This document shows, one piece after another, positions 21,171-33,983 of a stretch of 64,000 nucleotides of DNA. The position numbers were made by a program, and so were the translations under genes. Source of the stretch: Lantana camara (lineage: Eukaryota > Streptophyta > Magnoliopsida > Lamiales > Verbenaceae); contig CM074858.1 in assembly GCA_037501455.1 (NCBI GenBank), positions 39,987,001 to 40,051,000 on the forward strand. Reading direction: 5' to 3'. The notes beneath the pieces are model-generated. The model searched no databases and had not been told where the DNA came from. It was given only the letters and a program-made list of their open reading frames with translations. Within the stretch, counting starts at the first letter, position 1; each line of letters starts with the position of its first letter.

Positions 21171-23489
21171 TAATTTAGGATAATTTCCAAAAATTAAGGG
21201 ATATTAATTTGTTAAATAAATAAATTGACTTAATATCTGTCAATCAATCATAATTTATAGTTTTAATTAAAATTTTTAAAAAATCCACAAAATTCTATTT
21301 AGTTAAAATTGATTGAATTAAGGTCAAACACACTTTTCCTATATATTATAGTATAAATTTAAAACACATCAAGTGATTTAGAATTGAGAAAAAAAAAAAA
21401 AAATGATAGAGATAATTTTTAATTTACTTTTTTCTTTGGTGCACCTTTTTATTTTGGTGCACATAGAGACAAATTTTAATGAATGCATTAAAAGATTGAG
21501 AAATTAATCATGTAGGTATGGATGATATTTGAATGATATGATACATATATTGAGATAATCAAGGAGGATATAAATAAAATTTATCATAATTGCATATAAT
21601 TAGGGAATTGATTGTTTATATCAATTTTTTTTAAATTCACTATAAATAAATTTCTATGGTGGTTGTATTAAGTAACTCAGATTCGTTTACTAATTTTTTT
21701 TGGAGATTTAATTATTAATAACATATAGAATCCTTATTAATGAAATAGTTAATGGATTACATGTAATATGAGGTTGAGTTTAATAATAATTGAAATATAT
21801 TAATCCAAATAGAAAAAAATATATATATATATATATTATTCCGACGTCCAATGAAAAATCATTTTTTTCGATAAAATGTTAAAAAAGATATAAAATAGTA
21901 TTAAGTCAAAACAATACAATTGCAGTCAAATACCTTCGTTGAATATATAATAGTGTAGATAATGCATTTTAAATAAATAAATTAATAATAATTTTCTAAA
22001 TTAAGTATAAAAATTTTAAATTACATAACATAAATTCTCAAATAAACAATAGAATAGTATTTAGTTCAAATTCTAAAATTTACTATATATAAAAGAAATT
22101 TAATCACATGAAAATATACTATGAATCTTACCAAAGATAATTACTCTCCTTAATTATTATTTATTTTTATAATTAAATAATACACAAAATAAAGATTAGC
22201 CAATAATGTTTTTTCTATCAAAATAAAATTTTAAAAAAACCACAAAATTCCACATCATTAAAAATGCACATTGAAAAGTCAATCATGATTATCAAATATA
22301 TATGATATGATATGATATGATATATGATATGAGATTTAAACATTAAAATTTTCTCTTCATATATATAAAAGTAAACTAGCTAGGACTGTAATTACTCAAA
22401 ACTAACTTTCTTCAATAATTAGAAGCTTTGTAGCAAAAAGTGTTTTTAACTTAACCTTTTCTTCTTTTTTTCTCATGACATTCATTTACTTTTTATATTC
22501 ATATTTTCTTCAATTTTTACCATTTTAACATTTTTTTGTTTGAAAAAAAAAAAAAACTTTTAATTTTTGATAAATCATCTTACAGTCAAACCATTATGCT
22601 CAATATTTCAACCAGAATTCACGTTATCACAAGCTATGCCTATTATAATACATTTAAATTTCAAATACATCATATCATTATGCCGTGTGTTGCACGAATA
22701 ATTCAAAAATACTTCAATATATTTTATAATCATATAAGATATTGTACTTGGTAGAGAAAAATAAAAAGGAACAATAATATTAAAAGTTCTCTTTAAAAAT
22801 ATATATAATTGTTTTAAATTTTATTTTGTAATTAATCAAATTAAAAAAAGAGGAAAAACGGAACAAAAACCATAATAATTAAATGAAGAAAAGAATACGA
22901 AATAAAAATTATGAATTTAAAAGTTCCTTAAATTACAAAGATAACATAAACAAAAGATTTTATAAAACATACGATATACAAGCTAAAACAATCAAAGCCA
23001 CCAAAAACGAATAAAAAAAAAAAAAAAAACAAAGCCTAGGTTGTTGGATATCCATATGGATTTTTCAAAAACCTCACAGTTTTTCATAATCGGTAGTTAT
23101 ATATTCACAATTTAAGAAACAAAGAAAATAATAAAGTGAAGAAGACTATCTACATGTCGAAATGATGATTATATATTGTCAATAAATTAATATATTAATT
23201 TATTTATTTACATAAAATATGTATAAATATATAATAAATATATCAAAATAGGCTATGATTTAGTATATGCAAGTCATCATAGAAGAATAAATAAATACTA
23301 ACTTTGTAAAATATAAACTGAGTAATTATTTGAAATTGATAATTTTTAAAATTGAATGCAAAATTAAATCTTCCAACGACTAATAAAGTATAAATATATA
23401 ATCATCTCATATCTCATTATTAAAGTTTAGAGGGTAAAGATAAAAAATTCAAAACTAAAAATTAATAGAGTTCAACTATTCATAAGACA
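21171..23489. other. AT-rich stretch without recognisable gene
   Basis: About 2.3 kb of very AT-rich sequence between elements A and C. It has poly-A (21389-21403), short TA runs near 21820 and a TATGA repeat (22301-22332). The one open frame over 70 codons (22536-22754) looks like chance. It may be original intergenic DNA or a decayed element. Confidence 0.5.
22301..22332. repeat. TATGA microsatellite
   Basis: About six copies of TATGA, with one short irregular unit. Confidence 0.75.
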
Positions 23490-24658
23490 TGTGACACCCC
23501 GTTCGCTCGCACGTACAGGTTGGTACAATGTGTGAGTTTAATTTCCGTATTTGTATTTATTTTTTTATTTCTTGATGCATTCTCATTTGAATTACAATTG
23601 TTTATTCTCTTCTTTTATGAACTATGTGAAATATTTGATACGTTTTGCTCTATTTGAACGTTTGATATGGAATTTGAACCTGAGCATGTCTAATTCGTGT
23701 AATACGTGAATTATATGATTCTTGGACTTAATTGTATGTTTTAAACTTGTTTTGAACTTGTTTGTTTTGGTTTGGACTTAATTGAATTTTTATTCAAACT
23801 TTCGGGCCATTTTGCAAATTGGCCACTTTTGAGTCATTTCCTTGTAATTTGAGCTCGGGAACTCGGATTCGAGTTCTGTCTTCGCCATTGAACTCAAATC
23901 GGCGATTCGGACACAATGGATCAGCCTTGTACTTTTTCGACGCCGTTTTGACCCCCCAACGACGTAGATTCGACCCTACGTACCTATGACGTACCTAAAA
24001 CCCCACTTGAGAGCTATGTAACCCTACCCTTGTACCTACCTTGCCTTTGAGCATCCAAAATCAGCCAACCCTCTCTCTTTTTACTAAAGTGTTCGAACCA
24101 AAGAGGAAGGAAAGAGAAAGAAGAGAACTCCAACCTCATCTCGTGTATTGTTGAACCTTGAGCTCAAGCTTTTAGCTTTTCTTGCTCCATTTCTTCAAGG
24201 TAAGGATATATTTGAACTCTCCATGGTTTTGTACATCTCATTCTTCATATGAATCATGTTTTAAGTTAGGATTTCATGGAATTTGGCATACCACATGAAT
24301 AGGAAGGGTTTATGAGAATTTTGGGATTATGATCATATCTTGCTTTCTTACATTTATGGAACTTACATGTTGATCTAAGGAGTTCATTTAATGCCTTTAT
24401 ATGGATTAATTCCATGGTAGTTGAGCTAGGTTGATCTTTTCATTTATGAGCTTGGGTTTGGAGTCTTGCAGTTGGGATTTTTGAATGAATTCCTTGAGTT
24501 ATGCATGATTATATGAAGCTTGATCAACTACTTAGCTGTTGTATGCATTTAACTTCATTTCTAGCTTAGGATTTTGGTCTTTCTTATTGCCTTTGGTTGC
24601 TTTGTTGTTTGCCTCGTGTAGCAGGCTGAAGAAAATGCAGTTTTTAGATTCCTGGGGC

Positions 24659-24880
24659 TAGTAACGCCCGTTACTACTTGTTGTCCTTGTGAGGGTAACG
24701 CCCTTTACCTTCCTCCTTGCGAGAAGGAGTTGGCTACTGTCTGGGGTAACGCCCGTTACCCCAGCTCCTCTTTGCTAGGCTAACCCCCGTTACCCTAGGC
24801 TTGTGTTTTGGGGTGAGGCTCCTGCCTCTGGTAACGGGAGTTACCACTTTTGTTCTGCAAAAGTGTAACCCCCGTTACCC
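24659..24880 (+). repeat. GGTAACGCCCGTTACC palindrome array, LTR of C
   Basis: Six copies or variants of one palindrome occur in 222 bases: 24659-24676, about 24693-24709, 24741-24764, about 24779-24797, 24830-24845 and about 24864-24880. The third has perfect 11-bp arms (CTGGGGTAACG) around CC. The arm sequence is unlike that of A or B, while the placement in the LTR is the same. Confidence 0.92.
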
Positions 24881-25170
24881 TTGTTTGCTAGCTTTGAGTT
24901 TTGTTTCGTTTTATTTTCCGTTCTTTTGTTTCTTGATTTCTTGTCTCGTATTTGATCCCTACATGCTAATAACATGTTATAATATGCGTTAACTTGATTG
25001 TATCGATTCATGGAATTATTTGATGTGCTTTGAACAAGATTTGATTCGATATGCTTTAAGTGATACGTATATGCATTTCATATGCATCCATTTCATTCAT
25101 TTGCATTGCCGGGCGTCTATTTGGTTGATAATTGAGTCTAAGGCTCGGGTATTGTATTCTTTTGTTTCAG

Positions 25171-25251
25171 AGCCTCTTCCGGACGTGCAAGAACCCAAAG
25201 TGTAGGTGGTTGTCGCTTCTTTTGGCCTAGTTTCTACACCCATTTGCTAAG
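25171..25251 (+). other. Candidate mini-exon of C (81 nt)
   Basis: The segment lies between TTTGTTTCAG and GTGAGG, at the place where other LTRs here have a 61 to 65 nt cassette. It is the longest of the set. Confidence 0.35.
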
Positions 25252-26456
25252 GTGAGGTTTAGGATTCTTATCTTTTAGTTAAGCGACCTATGGCCTAATA
25301 TGTGTTGATTTCTCATCCCGTATACGAATATATATCTTATATATATATTTAAATACGCGTGCTTAAGCTATGTTTATGACCTTATGAGTACGCTTTAAGA
25401 CTATGAAATCGGTATAAGTATATGTAAGCTTATGTTTTAAATTCGTTTTGTTATCTATGAGCAAGGTATGCCCTGAAAGATGGGAATTGGTATTGGTAAG
25501 GTATGTTGGACACCAGAATTATGGGTAACGATGCCCGGGACGGCAAGGGCCGTCGGGTTAAGCCTGTGCATGATTCCATTTGAGGTATTTACGCGCGACT
25601 CGTGGAGGTTGAGGAGGCCTGATACTTTGAGCCCCTGACGAATAACCGGGAAAGGCACAATATGGGTTAGCTACCCCGTGCGTATATGTAATGTAGGTGG
25701 AGAGGGTTTGATTCCCGAAACACCAAGGTTGTAGGGGTTGGATTTGATTTATGATTTCTGTTTTATGATATGTTATGAGGAGTAAGGGGAGGTATGTTCT
25801 CGCCCGACATATGTTTTGTTTTGTTTTGTTTGATGGTTTGTGAATCGAGTTAGGATTTCTTAATGTATTATATATTTTGCTTTCAAAATTATTTTGGTAT
25901 GAAAAACCTTAGCTCGGTTCATGGCCATCACCTTTGATAATTGCTATGCTCTATATGTATTTAGGTGTGGGTGTGCTTTTAGCCCCTTACTTAGTCGAGT
26001 TTTGACTGACCCTCCCTTTTTCCTACCTTCAGTTGCAGGTTACCTCAAGCTAGGCGGGGAAGTGCTTCGAGTCGTGTAGTACTTGCGAGTTTAGCTCGAG
26101 TTGTATACATGTTTCCAGCTTTTGTATACTCTTTTTATGTATCTGATATTCGGATTGTATATCTTGGAGATTTATGAATACTTGATGTATATACTCGATC
26201 TTTTGGGCTGTGAGGCCATGTATATGTTAAGGTTCATTATATGTTGAGCTCTTTTAGATCCTGCTTGTTGCTTCTGCATATTTTTATGTTTGTTTCGCGC
26301 GCTCTGTTTGAGTCTTAGCCCCGCTTAGCGTAGTGTGTGTGTAGGTCCCCGTTCGCTTAGACTTGGGCTCATGTATGGAAGTCCATTTCATATGTGGGTT
26401 CGGGTTTAGGTGCGGGGGATGTGGTGGCCCACCGCTCCGGGAGTCACATCCTAATA

Positions 26457-26470
26457 TGGTATCAGAGCTC
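26457..26470 (+). other. Primer-binding site of C
   Basis: TGGTATCAGAGCTC, 8 bases after the LTR, fits the initiator-methionine-tRNA primer site. Confidence 0.85.
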
Positions 26471-26641
26471 TCGGTTGCAAAACCGGAGTAGAGTCGAGTT
26501 GGGTCTGTCTAGGTCGTACGGCTTAGGACAATGTGGTTATGTGACTTCATGTGCTTATTTGTTTATCTTTTGTTAATTGTGTACATGAACATGTACTGAC
26601 CCGCACACATATGAATTGAAATCTCTTGAGTTTGCAGAAAT

Positions 26642-26945
26642 ATGCCTCCTAGAAGACACCACCACCGGGATAGGTCCCCCAAACGTCGTCGTCACAATCC
26701 TCTACCACCACCACCACCACAAATAGATCCGGGCAATTTCATGGAAAGACTTGCGGTATTTTTGGAACAGAGAAACTAAGAAAGAAACAATGCTCCTCTG
26801 ATCGGAAATCATGGAGGAAATCTTATTACTGCTACTCTCCGGGAGTTTAAAAATCAAAATCCACCGGTCTTCGTTGGTGGTAATGATGTCCAAGCAGAGG
26901 AGTGGCTAGTGCAAACTAATTGAGTATGGAATCTCATACCTTGTG
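26642..26945 (+). pseudogene. gag: gag of C, N-terminal part, interrupted by D
   Basis: The frame starts at ATG 26642 with a basic, histidine-rich start and a run of five prolines (residues 22-26), as in the gag of B. It then shows LREFKNQNPPVF and DVQAEEWL, the beginning of the retrotransposon Gag core. Two stops break it: TAA at 26777-26779 and TGA at 26921-26923. At 26945 solo LTR D interrupts the gene in the middle of the Gag core; the frame resumes at 30536. The start was chosen because it follows the primer site by about 170 bases and is the only ATG giving Gag similarity. Confidence 0.85.
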
Positions 26946-27764
26946 TGTAACGCCCCGACTTTTTGGCCGTACAGGTATGACGTCACGAGTGGGTTTAGAC
27001 CGAGAGTTATGTGACTTATATGTGTTCTAATTGCTAATTGATTAGTTAATTTATTAATTTCTTGAACTAATTGCTACTATGTGATTTTTATGTGCTTTAA
27101 GTGCCACTTGGATGTTCTTGAATTAATTGCCATTACGTGATCTATATGAATTATTTGATATGTGGCTAATGTTATTAAAATTTAGTTGTTACTTATATAT
27201 TCGCTAGTTAATATTTTGTTTCGATTATGTACTTATTTGTTATTATATGAAATCCTTGGACTCAATCGAATTTTGATTTGGACTTCAATTGTTGCCCTAT
27301 TAAATCTCGGGACCCTAATTGAGCATTTAAATGGTTGAGGGACCAAAGAGCAATTTTTCCCTTTTTCCGTCTTGTTTTACACGACATACACACACCCCTC
27401 ACCCCCATTCTTTTTCTTCCATTTTCTCCCAACACCAAGGCTCCAAACCCTTCCCTCTCTTCCCCTAAAAATCGAGCCAAGCTAGAGAAAAGGAAGCAAG
27501 AGGATTCTTCTTCAATTCCAAGCCAAGAACAAGCTCCATTTCATCTCCTTCATCTTCTCCCATCACTCACCAAGGTATACATGACTTGTGTGTATATTTA
27601 TATATATATTTTATATATATATGATTGAGAATTGGGTGATTCTTTCTTAATAATTTGGAATCTTGTGAGAATAGGCATGACTACATGTTAAACCATGAGT
27701 TTTATGAATTCTTGGTGCAAGATGTATATATATGTGTTGTATATATATATATATGTGTATATAA

Positions 27765-27770
<6 letters not shown>

Positions 27771-27816
<46 letters not shown>
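27771..27816. repeat. (AT)23 microsatellite in D
   Basis: A perfect 46-base AT run, flanked by further imperfect TATA-type repeats from about 27725 to 27830. Confidence 0.95.
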
Positions 27817-27828
<12 letters not shown>

Positions 27829-28010
27829 GTGGGTTTATGAAATTTGATGGTTTAATTCATGAATTTATGAGTGATATGTGTATATATGTTGTAGTTGGTT
27901 GTTGTTGTGTGATTTTGGGTGAATTGGGAGCTCCATTGGCACTCTTGAAGCCTTTTTGCGTCTCTACCCTATTTTCCCCTGTTTCTTCTCGGTTTTCAGC
28001 GGAAAACCCT

Positions 28011-28103
28011 CTACCCGGGCAGGTAAATTCATGAAGAAAAACTACCCGGGCCGGTAGAGCTTGTGCAGAAAGTTTTCTGCACAAGTTTTCCCCGACCAGG
28101 TAC
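28011..28103 (+). repeat. Palindromes and perfect hairpin in D
   Basis: The palindromes are of the kind CTACCCGGGCCGGTAG (28042-28057), with degenerate copies at 28011-28025 and about 28090-28103. Between them lies a perfect hairpin with 12-bp arms CTTGTGCAGAAA (28060-28071 and 28074-28085) and only two bases in the loop. Element F carries the same palindrome type at 32971-33094. Confidence 0.9.
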
Positions 28104-29160
28104 TCCCACATCCAAGCTCCGATTGACCTGATTTTTGAACCGTTAGAAATCTCTTGAAGTCTAGAACAACCTTCAATTGGAATCACTTCAATATCTCTTC
28201 CCATTTATGAGATATTATCAATTCTTTTTGGTGTCCCTACTTTACCGACAATCTGCGATCACCCAACTTCGGACCTTCGCCATTTCCACATCGCTTTGAA
28301 CCACGATTCGGGCCATATATCATTTGAAAGGCCTGTGTGTCTAGTTTCGTTCACATCAAGCAAAACTCCATTTCAGCTTCTAGAACTTAAGATATGTTCA
28401 AGTCTTTACAGCTTGTGCATTACCAAAAACTGTCAGCTCTCACCTAAACTTGTTCAAATCCGTTTTCTTGCTTTCCCTCCACTTCCTCGGACTCCATATG
28501 TGGTTTGAATGAATTTTATGCTTGTTTAATTGATTATATGTGATATATCTTGATATGATTATGAATTTTATGCTATGAATTCAATGTATAAACGTGAAAT
28601 GACAACATGACCGTTTATGTGCTACTTTTATGCATGCGTAAATGGTTTGCTTTATTTAATTGTTTGGTATGTTGTGAATAGCTTCTTCCATGACTTATAT
28701 ATTTTGTTAATATGTTATATTATGTGTTAACTTGTATATTATGAAATCATAATGTGATCTTGTTAAACATTTTGTGAATTATGATCCAATATGCCTTCAA
28801 ATGCTCTCTAGCTTGCATGCATGAATTGTTCCTCTCTTTATTGGCCTCATATGATAACTTCCCGCTTCATTTATAACTCTCATGCATTGTAAATATGTTA
28901 TAGTATGAGTTATGATTAATTTATGAAGCTTATGGCTCGATTTGATACAAAATATGAAAGATATGAAACACATGAATATGAAACCACTATGTATTGAATA
29001 TTTGGAATGAATCACTTGATTATATGACCTCATCACATGATTCATGCTTCTTATGCATCTCATATCATGCGCATAACATGCCGTGCGTCTATATGGTTTC
29101 ATATTGGGGTTAATTCTCACGAGTACACATTGTTCCTTCTTTTATACAGTTCATTTCCAG

Positions 29161-29225
29161 GGCGGAGACTTCTGAATTGATTAGGCACCCGTATTACTCG
29201 TGCTTTATGTCTCGTGGTATTCCAG
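29161..29225 (+). other. Candidate mini-exon of D (65 nt)
   Basis: Exactly 65 bases stand between CATTTCCAG and GTGAGG. The first bases (GGCGGAGACTTC) are the same as in G. Confidence 0.5.
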
Positions 29226-30530
29226 GTGAGGGTGTTTTTGTTTAGCTACATATTAAACCCTACAACCTTATGTGACAAGTTTGGCCAAAAACCTAATGTA
29301 TATCTATATATAGTTTTCAAATGAAGTTTTCAAGTAAACCTTTTCACAAGGAGTATGATAAATAGTATGTTTCTTATGAATTAAACATTTTGGCGAGATT
29401 ATGCATGTATATTATGTTCACGGGCCCAGGAATTTAGTACACGTGGCTATCTGGGGAGGCGTCGGGCCGACGGGGATCCCGTGTGCTAATTACAACTATG
29501 TTTTACGAAGAATACCGATCTCATTCAGGAGTTTTGACGAGAAAAGGCTAGTCGGGCTTTTGGGGCCTCATGAACCCCTCTAGACCATTATGCATGAGGT
29601 GGTCGGGTCTTGCAAGCCCGTCCACCACCCGGAGGAAGAAGGTTGGAACTTATTTTATGATTATGTTATGATTGTTATGCACCGTGCGGGAAGACCGGGA
29701 CACGGATTGCCCAAACGACTATGTCTTATGTTATGTTTTATGGTTTGCATGTATTATAATGTATTGTGTGATCTCGTATTCAATATAATAATGATATTTG
29801 TCGTACAGGGTTGGAGTTTGGTTGGAGATTATACACGGTCACTCGCCGAGCCTTATTGATTATGTATGAATTATGAACTTAATGAATTTAATATGATTAG
29901 TCGTAAAGTCCGAGCATTGTATAGTTATTCTCCTGCCCTTTTGGGAACTAACTTTAAATAAAACTTTGCTCGGGATTTATGACTTGCATGTGCATGTTTC
30001 TCTATATATATTTATCGCTCCTGCTCACTCAGTCTTCTAGAGACTGACCCCTCTCTCCCACCTCTCAGTTCTTGCAGGTTTTGGCTAGGCGGGAGTCGAG
30101 TCATTGCAATTTTGATCAAGTCACACTTTTACACTCGAGTCACATTTCATATTGTTATGTTTTAATTATAGTTCCTTTATGTATGTATTGGGCCTGTGTG
30201 CCAATTATGATTATTGTTGGATATTGATTCAGGACAGATTGCATTTTTAGTTAAACCCGTTGTTAGGATGCATGATGGATTTAATTTATATATTGGAATT
30301 GTTGGACTTGTTGCCATTGTTGAATTGTATGAATTACACATTTTTGCCTCCGCATTGCACTCTTGGTTATTTTTGATTTAATTGGTACAGGGTTAGTTTC
30401 CGCCTAGCTAGGTACCTTTTATTTTATCTCCCATTCGCTATGAGTCCGGTTCATGCTTGGATTAACCATTTCACGTGTGGACTAGACTTGTAGTGCGGGG
30501 GATGTGGTGCCTTTCGTTATGGGTGCTACA

Positions 30531-31230
30531 TTGTAGGTCTATGGAGAAACTGCAATGCACTCTCACGATGATTCAGGGCCAAGCTTACAATTGGTGGTCG
30601 AGTGTTCAAGGGAAATTAGAGGCCTCCGGGGAAGAGATAACTTGGGAGGTGTTTGTTTGAGAATTCAAGAACAAATATGTCCCAAAAGCTACACGGAGCT
30701 GGCGCTTGAGGGAATTTATGGATCTTAAGCAAGGAAGTATGTCTGTGACAGATTACATCAACGAATTTGAAAGGTTTGCCCGCTATGCCCCAAATATTGC
30801 CAAGGAAGATAAAGCTAAAGCTTCTCAGTTTCTCCAGGGTCTTCGTGAGGATATGAAAGATGCTTTGGAAGCTGCTAACACAAGTACCTGGGCCCAGGTT
30901 ACGTATAACGCTCTGAGGGTTGAAGATAGGGTGGTTATGAGGAGAAGAAGCACAGATACCGGGCAATGGTCTAGCTCGGGAAGTTCTAATAAATTCGGAA
31001 AGAGGACGGCATTTCAAGCTTTTCCACAAGCTAAACCTCAAAACAAGCAACCCCGACCCCCGGGACCGAACAAACCGAATCAACCCTTGGCACTTCCGGC
31101 TCTGCCTAAGGGTCAATGCACCTATTGTCAAGGAAATCACCTCGTAGAAAATTGCTTCAAGTTGCATAAGAGACGCTATGGGTGTGGGTCACCAAAGCAC
31201 ATGTTGAGCACCTGCCCGAAGAAGAGATAG
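30531..31230 (+). pseudogene. gag: gag of C, C-terminal part
   Basis: The gene resumes after D with the Gag core: CTLTMIQGQAYNWW, W-V-F, LRE-MDLKQGSMSVTDYI and NEFERFARYAPNIA, ending in a proline- and lysine-rich tail. A TGA at 30658-30660 and a TAG at 31228-31230 break it. Zinc knuckles are decayed: the first (CTYCQGNHLVENC) has one residue fewer than the usual spacing, and the second has arginine in place of its first cysteine. The frame is the same as in the protease part that follows, so C had one gag-pol frame like B. Confidence 0.88.
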
Positions 31231-31568
31231 GGACATGCCGCGGGAGGCAATCAGAGGCCTGGTATTCAAGCTAAGGCCTATGCTTTGGGAGGCAAGGAGG
31301 AAGAAGCTATGGAAATCGATCCTAATGCTGTCGTTGAATGTACAATTCGCATCCATGGCACTACATTGCATGTATTGTTTGATCCCTGGGCTACTCATTC
31401 TTTTATTTCCCGGGACATTGCTTCTTCTATGTCTTTACATGAATCATTATGTGCGCATGATTATGTGGTGAGTTCTCCCCTCGGGGGAAGTTTGGTTACT
31501 TGTAGAGTGTATCGGGAGTGTCCGGTGAGTTTCTACGGTCGTGTTTTCCTTGCTGAGCTAAGCGAGAT
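31231..31568 (+). pseudogene. pol: Protease start of C pol, cut by element E
   Basis: Reading on in the gag frame gives a linker and then the protease start, with VVECTIRIHGTTLHVLFDPW where B has LFDPG. The glycine of the active-site loop is thus replaced by tryptophan, a change that should inactivate the enzyme. The gene is cut at 31568 by the 5' LTR of E; no RT of C is seen in the window. Any remainder would lie beyond the right edge. Confidence 0.85.
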
Positions 31569-32046
31569 TGTAATATCCCGATTCTTCGGCATTCTAGGTC
31601 CGGCATTACGAGAGAGTTTAATTTCGTATTTATGTGATTCGCATGCTTTATGTTTCAAAGTGTAATTTATTTAAGTTGCGCTTTAGAATTTAATTAAAAT
31701 GTTTGGGCTCGAATGCCCAATATTTGAAAGATTAGGGACCTAATTGTAATTAGGGTGTTTTAGCCTTCATGGCAAGAATTCGAATTCGAATTCGTACCCC
31801 TTTATTGAGTTTGTTTTGACGATTCTGATTTAATGAAATTAACTTTATATTTTTCTATAGTCGTTTGATAGCCGTATTGTTTTAAAATCCGATCCGTTTG
31901 GACGGATACCGTTTGACCCTACCCATTTTCATTCCACCCGACCCATTTATAACTGGAAATGAGTTGAAAAATCAGCTCATTTCTCCCTCCCCACTCTCAT
32001 GTCAGAAGCAAAGGAATGAAGAGAAGAAGAAGAAAGCCACCCCAAC
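31569..32046 (+). repeat. 5' LTR of element E, first part
   Basis: It starts TGTAATATCC and matches the 3' LTR start at 50371 with roughly one difference in ten bases, so E is much older than A, B or G. GAGAT (31564-31568) before it would be the target duplication; the other side is not found. Solo LTR F interrupts it at 32046. Confidence 0.9.
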
Positions 32047-32970
32047 TGTGACACCCCGATTTCTCGGCCGTACAGGTTATTACTTAATTCCTTTTTCTAC
32101 CTAATTGCGTTATTTTAATTCCCTTGACTTGAATACTTGCAATTATATGAATTAAATTTTCTAGTCTTTGTGAAATTTATTACGTGAATTTTATATTTAT
32201 TTCCCTGAGTATGATTAAGTGTTTAAATGAATTTCAATTATGAGAATTCTATGCCTATTTGTCCTTAATTGAAGCTTTGTATAACTTTTGGACTTAATTG
32301 ATAATTTCTTAAGGACTTAGTCGTAAGTTTTATAAATTGAGTACCTAATTGCATAACTTTATATTTGTTGAGGACTTAGTTGCAGTTTCCCCTCTTTTCT
32401 CCCCCTTCTTGCACGATATGTATACATACACAAATATACACTTCTTTTTTTCTTATTTCAACAAACAAGACACACACTCCATTTCTTTCCCTCTCCCTTT
32501 CGATTTGTCAAGAGAAGCCAAGAGCCAAGTTTCTTCTTCCATTTTCCCACAAGAATCAAGCTCAAGACCTTCATGCTTTCTTTCCCTTCATCTTCTCTTC
32601 CTTTCGAGGTAAGATACATGTGTATATTTTGGTGATTCATGAAGGCTTTGTTAGGCTTTGGATGTTTGTTGGATTCATGAACTTAAATACATTATTTTTG
32701 AAGTTAGGGAGATAATATGTGCATATTTGATACGAGTTGCATGAAGTTTAGAGCATAGATGATCATTTTCATTTTGGGGTTTGTTGAGTAAATTTTGATG
32801 GATCAAAGTATGTTTCCTTGGATTAAATGGTGCCTACTTGATATATATGATTATATGCATGATATATGATTATTTTGGAGTGTTTTGGTTGAGCCTTGAA
32901 GTGGTTTTTGCTTCCTTCTTCTTCCCCTTCGAGCAACACATGCTGCTGCCCCTTTTTTAGCCCAGAATGT

Positions 32971-33094
32971 CTACCCGGGCGGGTAGTTTTTGTGAAGGAA
33001 ACTACCCGTGCGGGTACCCCCTTTATGCAGAAACTTTCTGCCCTGTTTTCCCCGGGCGGGTACTTTCTCCTTGTATTTTTACCCAGCCAGGTAC
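32971..33094 (+). repeat. CTACCCGGGCGGGTAG palindrome array in F
   Basis: Four copies or half-copies: 32971-32986, 33002-33016, 33050-33063 and 33081-33094, the last two degenerate. The arms match those of D, so D and F belong to related families. Confidence 0.88.
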
Positions 33095-33918
33095 CCCCTC
33101 GTATGACCTTGGATTGAGCTGATTTTCGGACACAATCAACTTCTTTGAGTCTAGAACACTCTCCAACTGGAATCACCCCAATATCTTTTCCCATTTGTTA
33201 GATATTATCAATTCTTTTTGGTGTCGCCAATTCGCCGAAAATCTGCTTTCACCCAACTTCGGGCCTACGCTATTTTCAACTCGCTTTGAACCATGATCCG
33301 TGCCATATATCATTGGAAAGACCTGTGTATCTAATTTCATTTCCAATAAACAAAACCCAATTCTAATTATAGAACTCAAGATATTCCCATTTTCCTACAG
33401 CTTGCGCATTCCCAAAAATTGTCAGCTTTTCCTAGACTTCGCCAAAAACTCTCTTCTTGTGTTCCTTTCACCCATTTGGCTCCCCTATGTGATTTATATT
33501 AATTTTATGTTTGCTTAATTGATAAATATGCTCTTATTTGACATTCCTTGGTTCGTATTTGCTTAACTTGATTGCTTAGCTTCGTGATATACGTGAAATG
33601 GATTCATTTGGTTGAATGGCATGAATACATGACCTCCTTGAGCTTAATTGCATCTCTTAAGAGTTAATCTAATGTCATACTTGTTTAAGTGCTACTTTCT
33701 TGCTAAGTGATTTAGTTATGAATGTGTTGAGGTGTTGGTATTGTCCTATCTATTTACGTGAACACGATCACAACATTTCCATGCCTTTTATGCTTTCATT
33801 AGGTATCATATCATCTCATGACATGATGCACCACTTCATGATCATTTGCCATGCGTCCTACTTGGTTTCATTATTGGGTCGTGTCTCATGAGTACACCAT
33901 GTTTCCTTTCTTGCTCAG

Positions 33919-33983
33919 TGTTCTCCTCGGTGGATACTTGTGAGCCTTGTGGTCCTTCTCCTGCTTCTTTCTTGCACATGGAG
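33919..33983 (+). other. Candidate mini-exon of F (65 nt)
   Basis: The 65 bases between TTGCTCAG and GTGAGG. The inner sequence differs from D and G, while the length is the same. Confidence 0.42.

Larger units (their letters stand above)
23490..26448 (+). repeat. 5' LTR of element C
   Basis: A 2959-bp LTR starts TGTGACACC and ends GAGTCACA. It has a CT-rich leader ending TTCAAG|GTAAGG (GT at 24200), a palindrome array (24659-24880), a cassette of 81 bases between TTTCAG (25170) and GTGAGG (25252), the conserved block near 25533-25810 and TTGACTGAC, pyrimidine tract and TTGCAG ending at 26038. A CTAGGCGGG motif follows. The 3' LTR is not in the window, so age cannot be judged. Confidence 0.85.
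26946..30530 (+). mobile_element. Element D: solo LTR inside the gag of C
   Basis: A 3585-bp LTR, starting TGTAACGCC and ending GTGCTACA, lies alone inside gag. TTGTG precedes it and TTGTA follows it, a target duplication with one later change. Removing D and one copy of the duplication joins the two halves of gag in register. It has donor-like AAG|GTATAC (GT at 27575), an (AT)23 run (27771-27816), palindromes (28011-28103), the 65-nt cassette (29161-29225), the conserved block (29421-29853) and CTGAC, pyrimidine tract and TTGCAG ending at 30077. Solo LTRs arise by recombination between the two LTRs of a complete element. Confidence 0.93.

Noticed and set aside
24659..24880. Palindrome arrays as CRISPR arrays
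   Set aside because: Units are inverted repeats with uneven spacing and no equal-sized unique spacers, no cas genes are near, and the context is a plant LTR.
27725..27830. AT repeat in D as a replication origin or matrix attachment site
   Set aside because: A simple dinucleotide run in an LTR spacer; nothing else supports such a role.
28296..28508. Open frames in D and F with FERPVCLVS and similar peptides
   Set aside because: The sequence is shared by D, E and F as LTR spacer, but the frame is not conserved between them.
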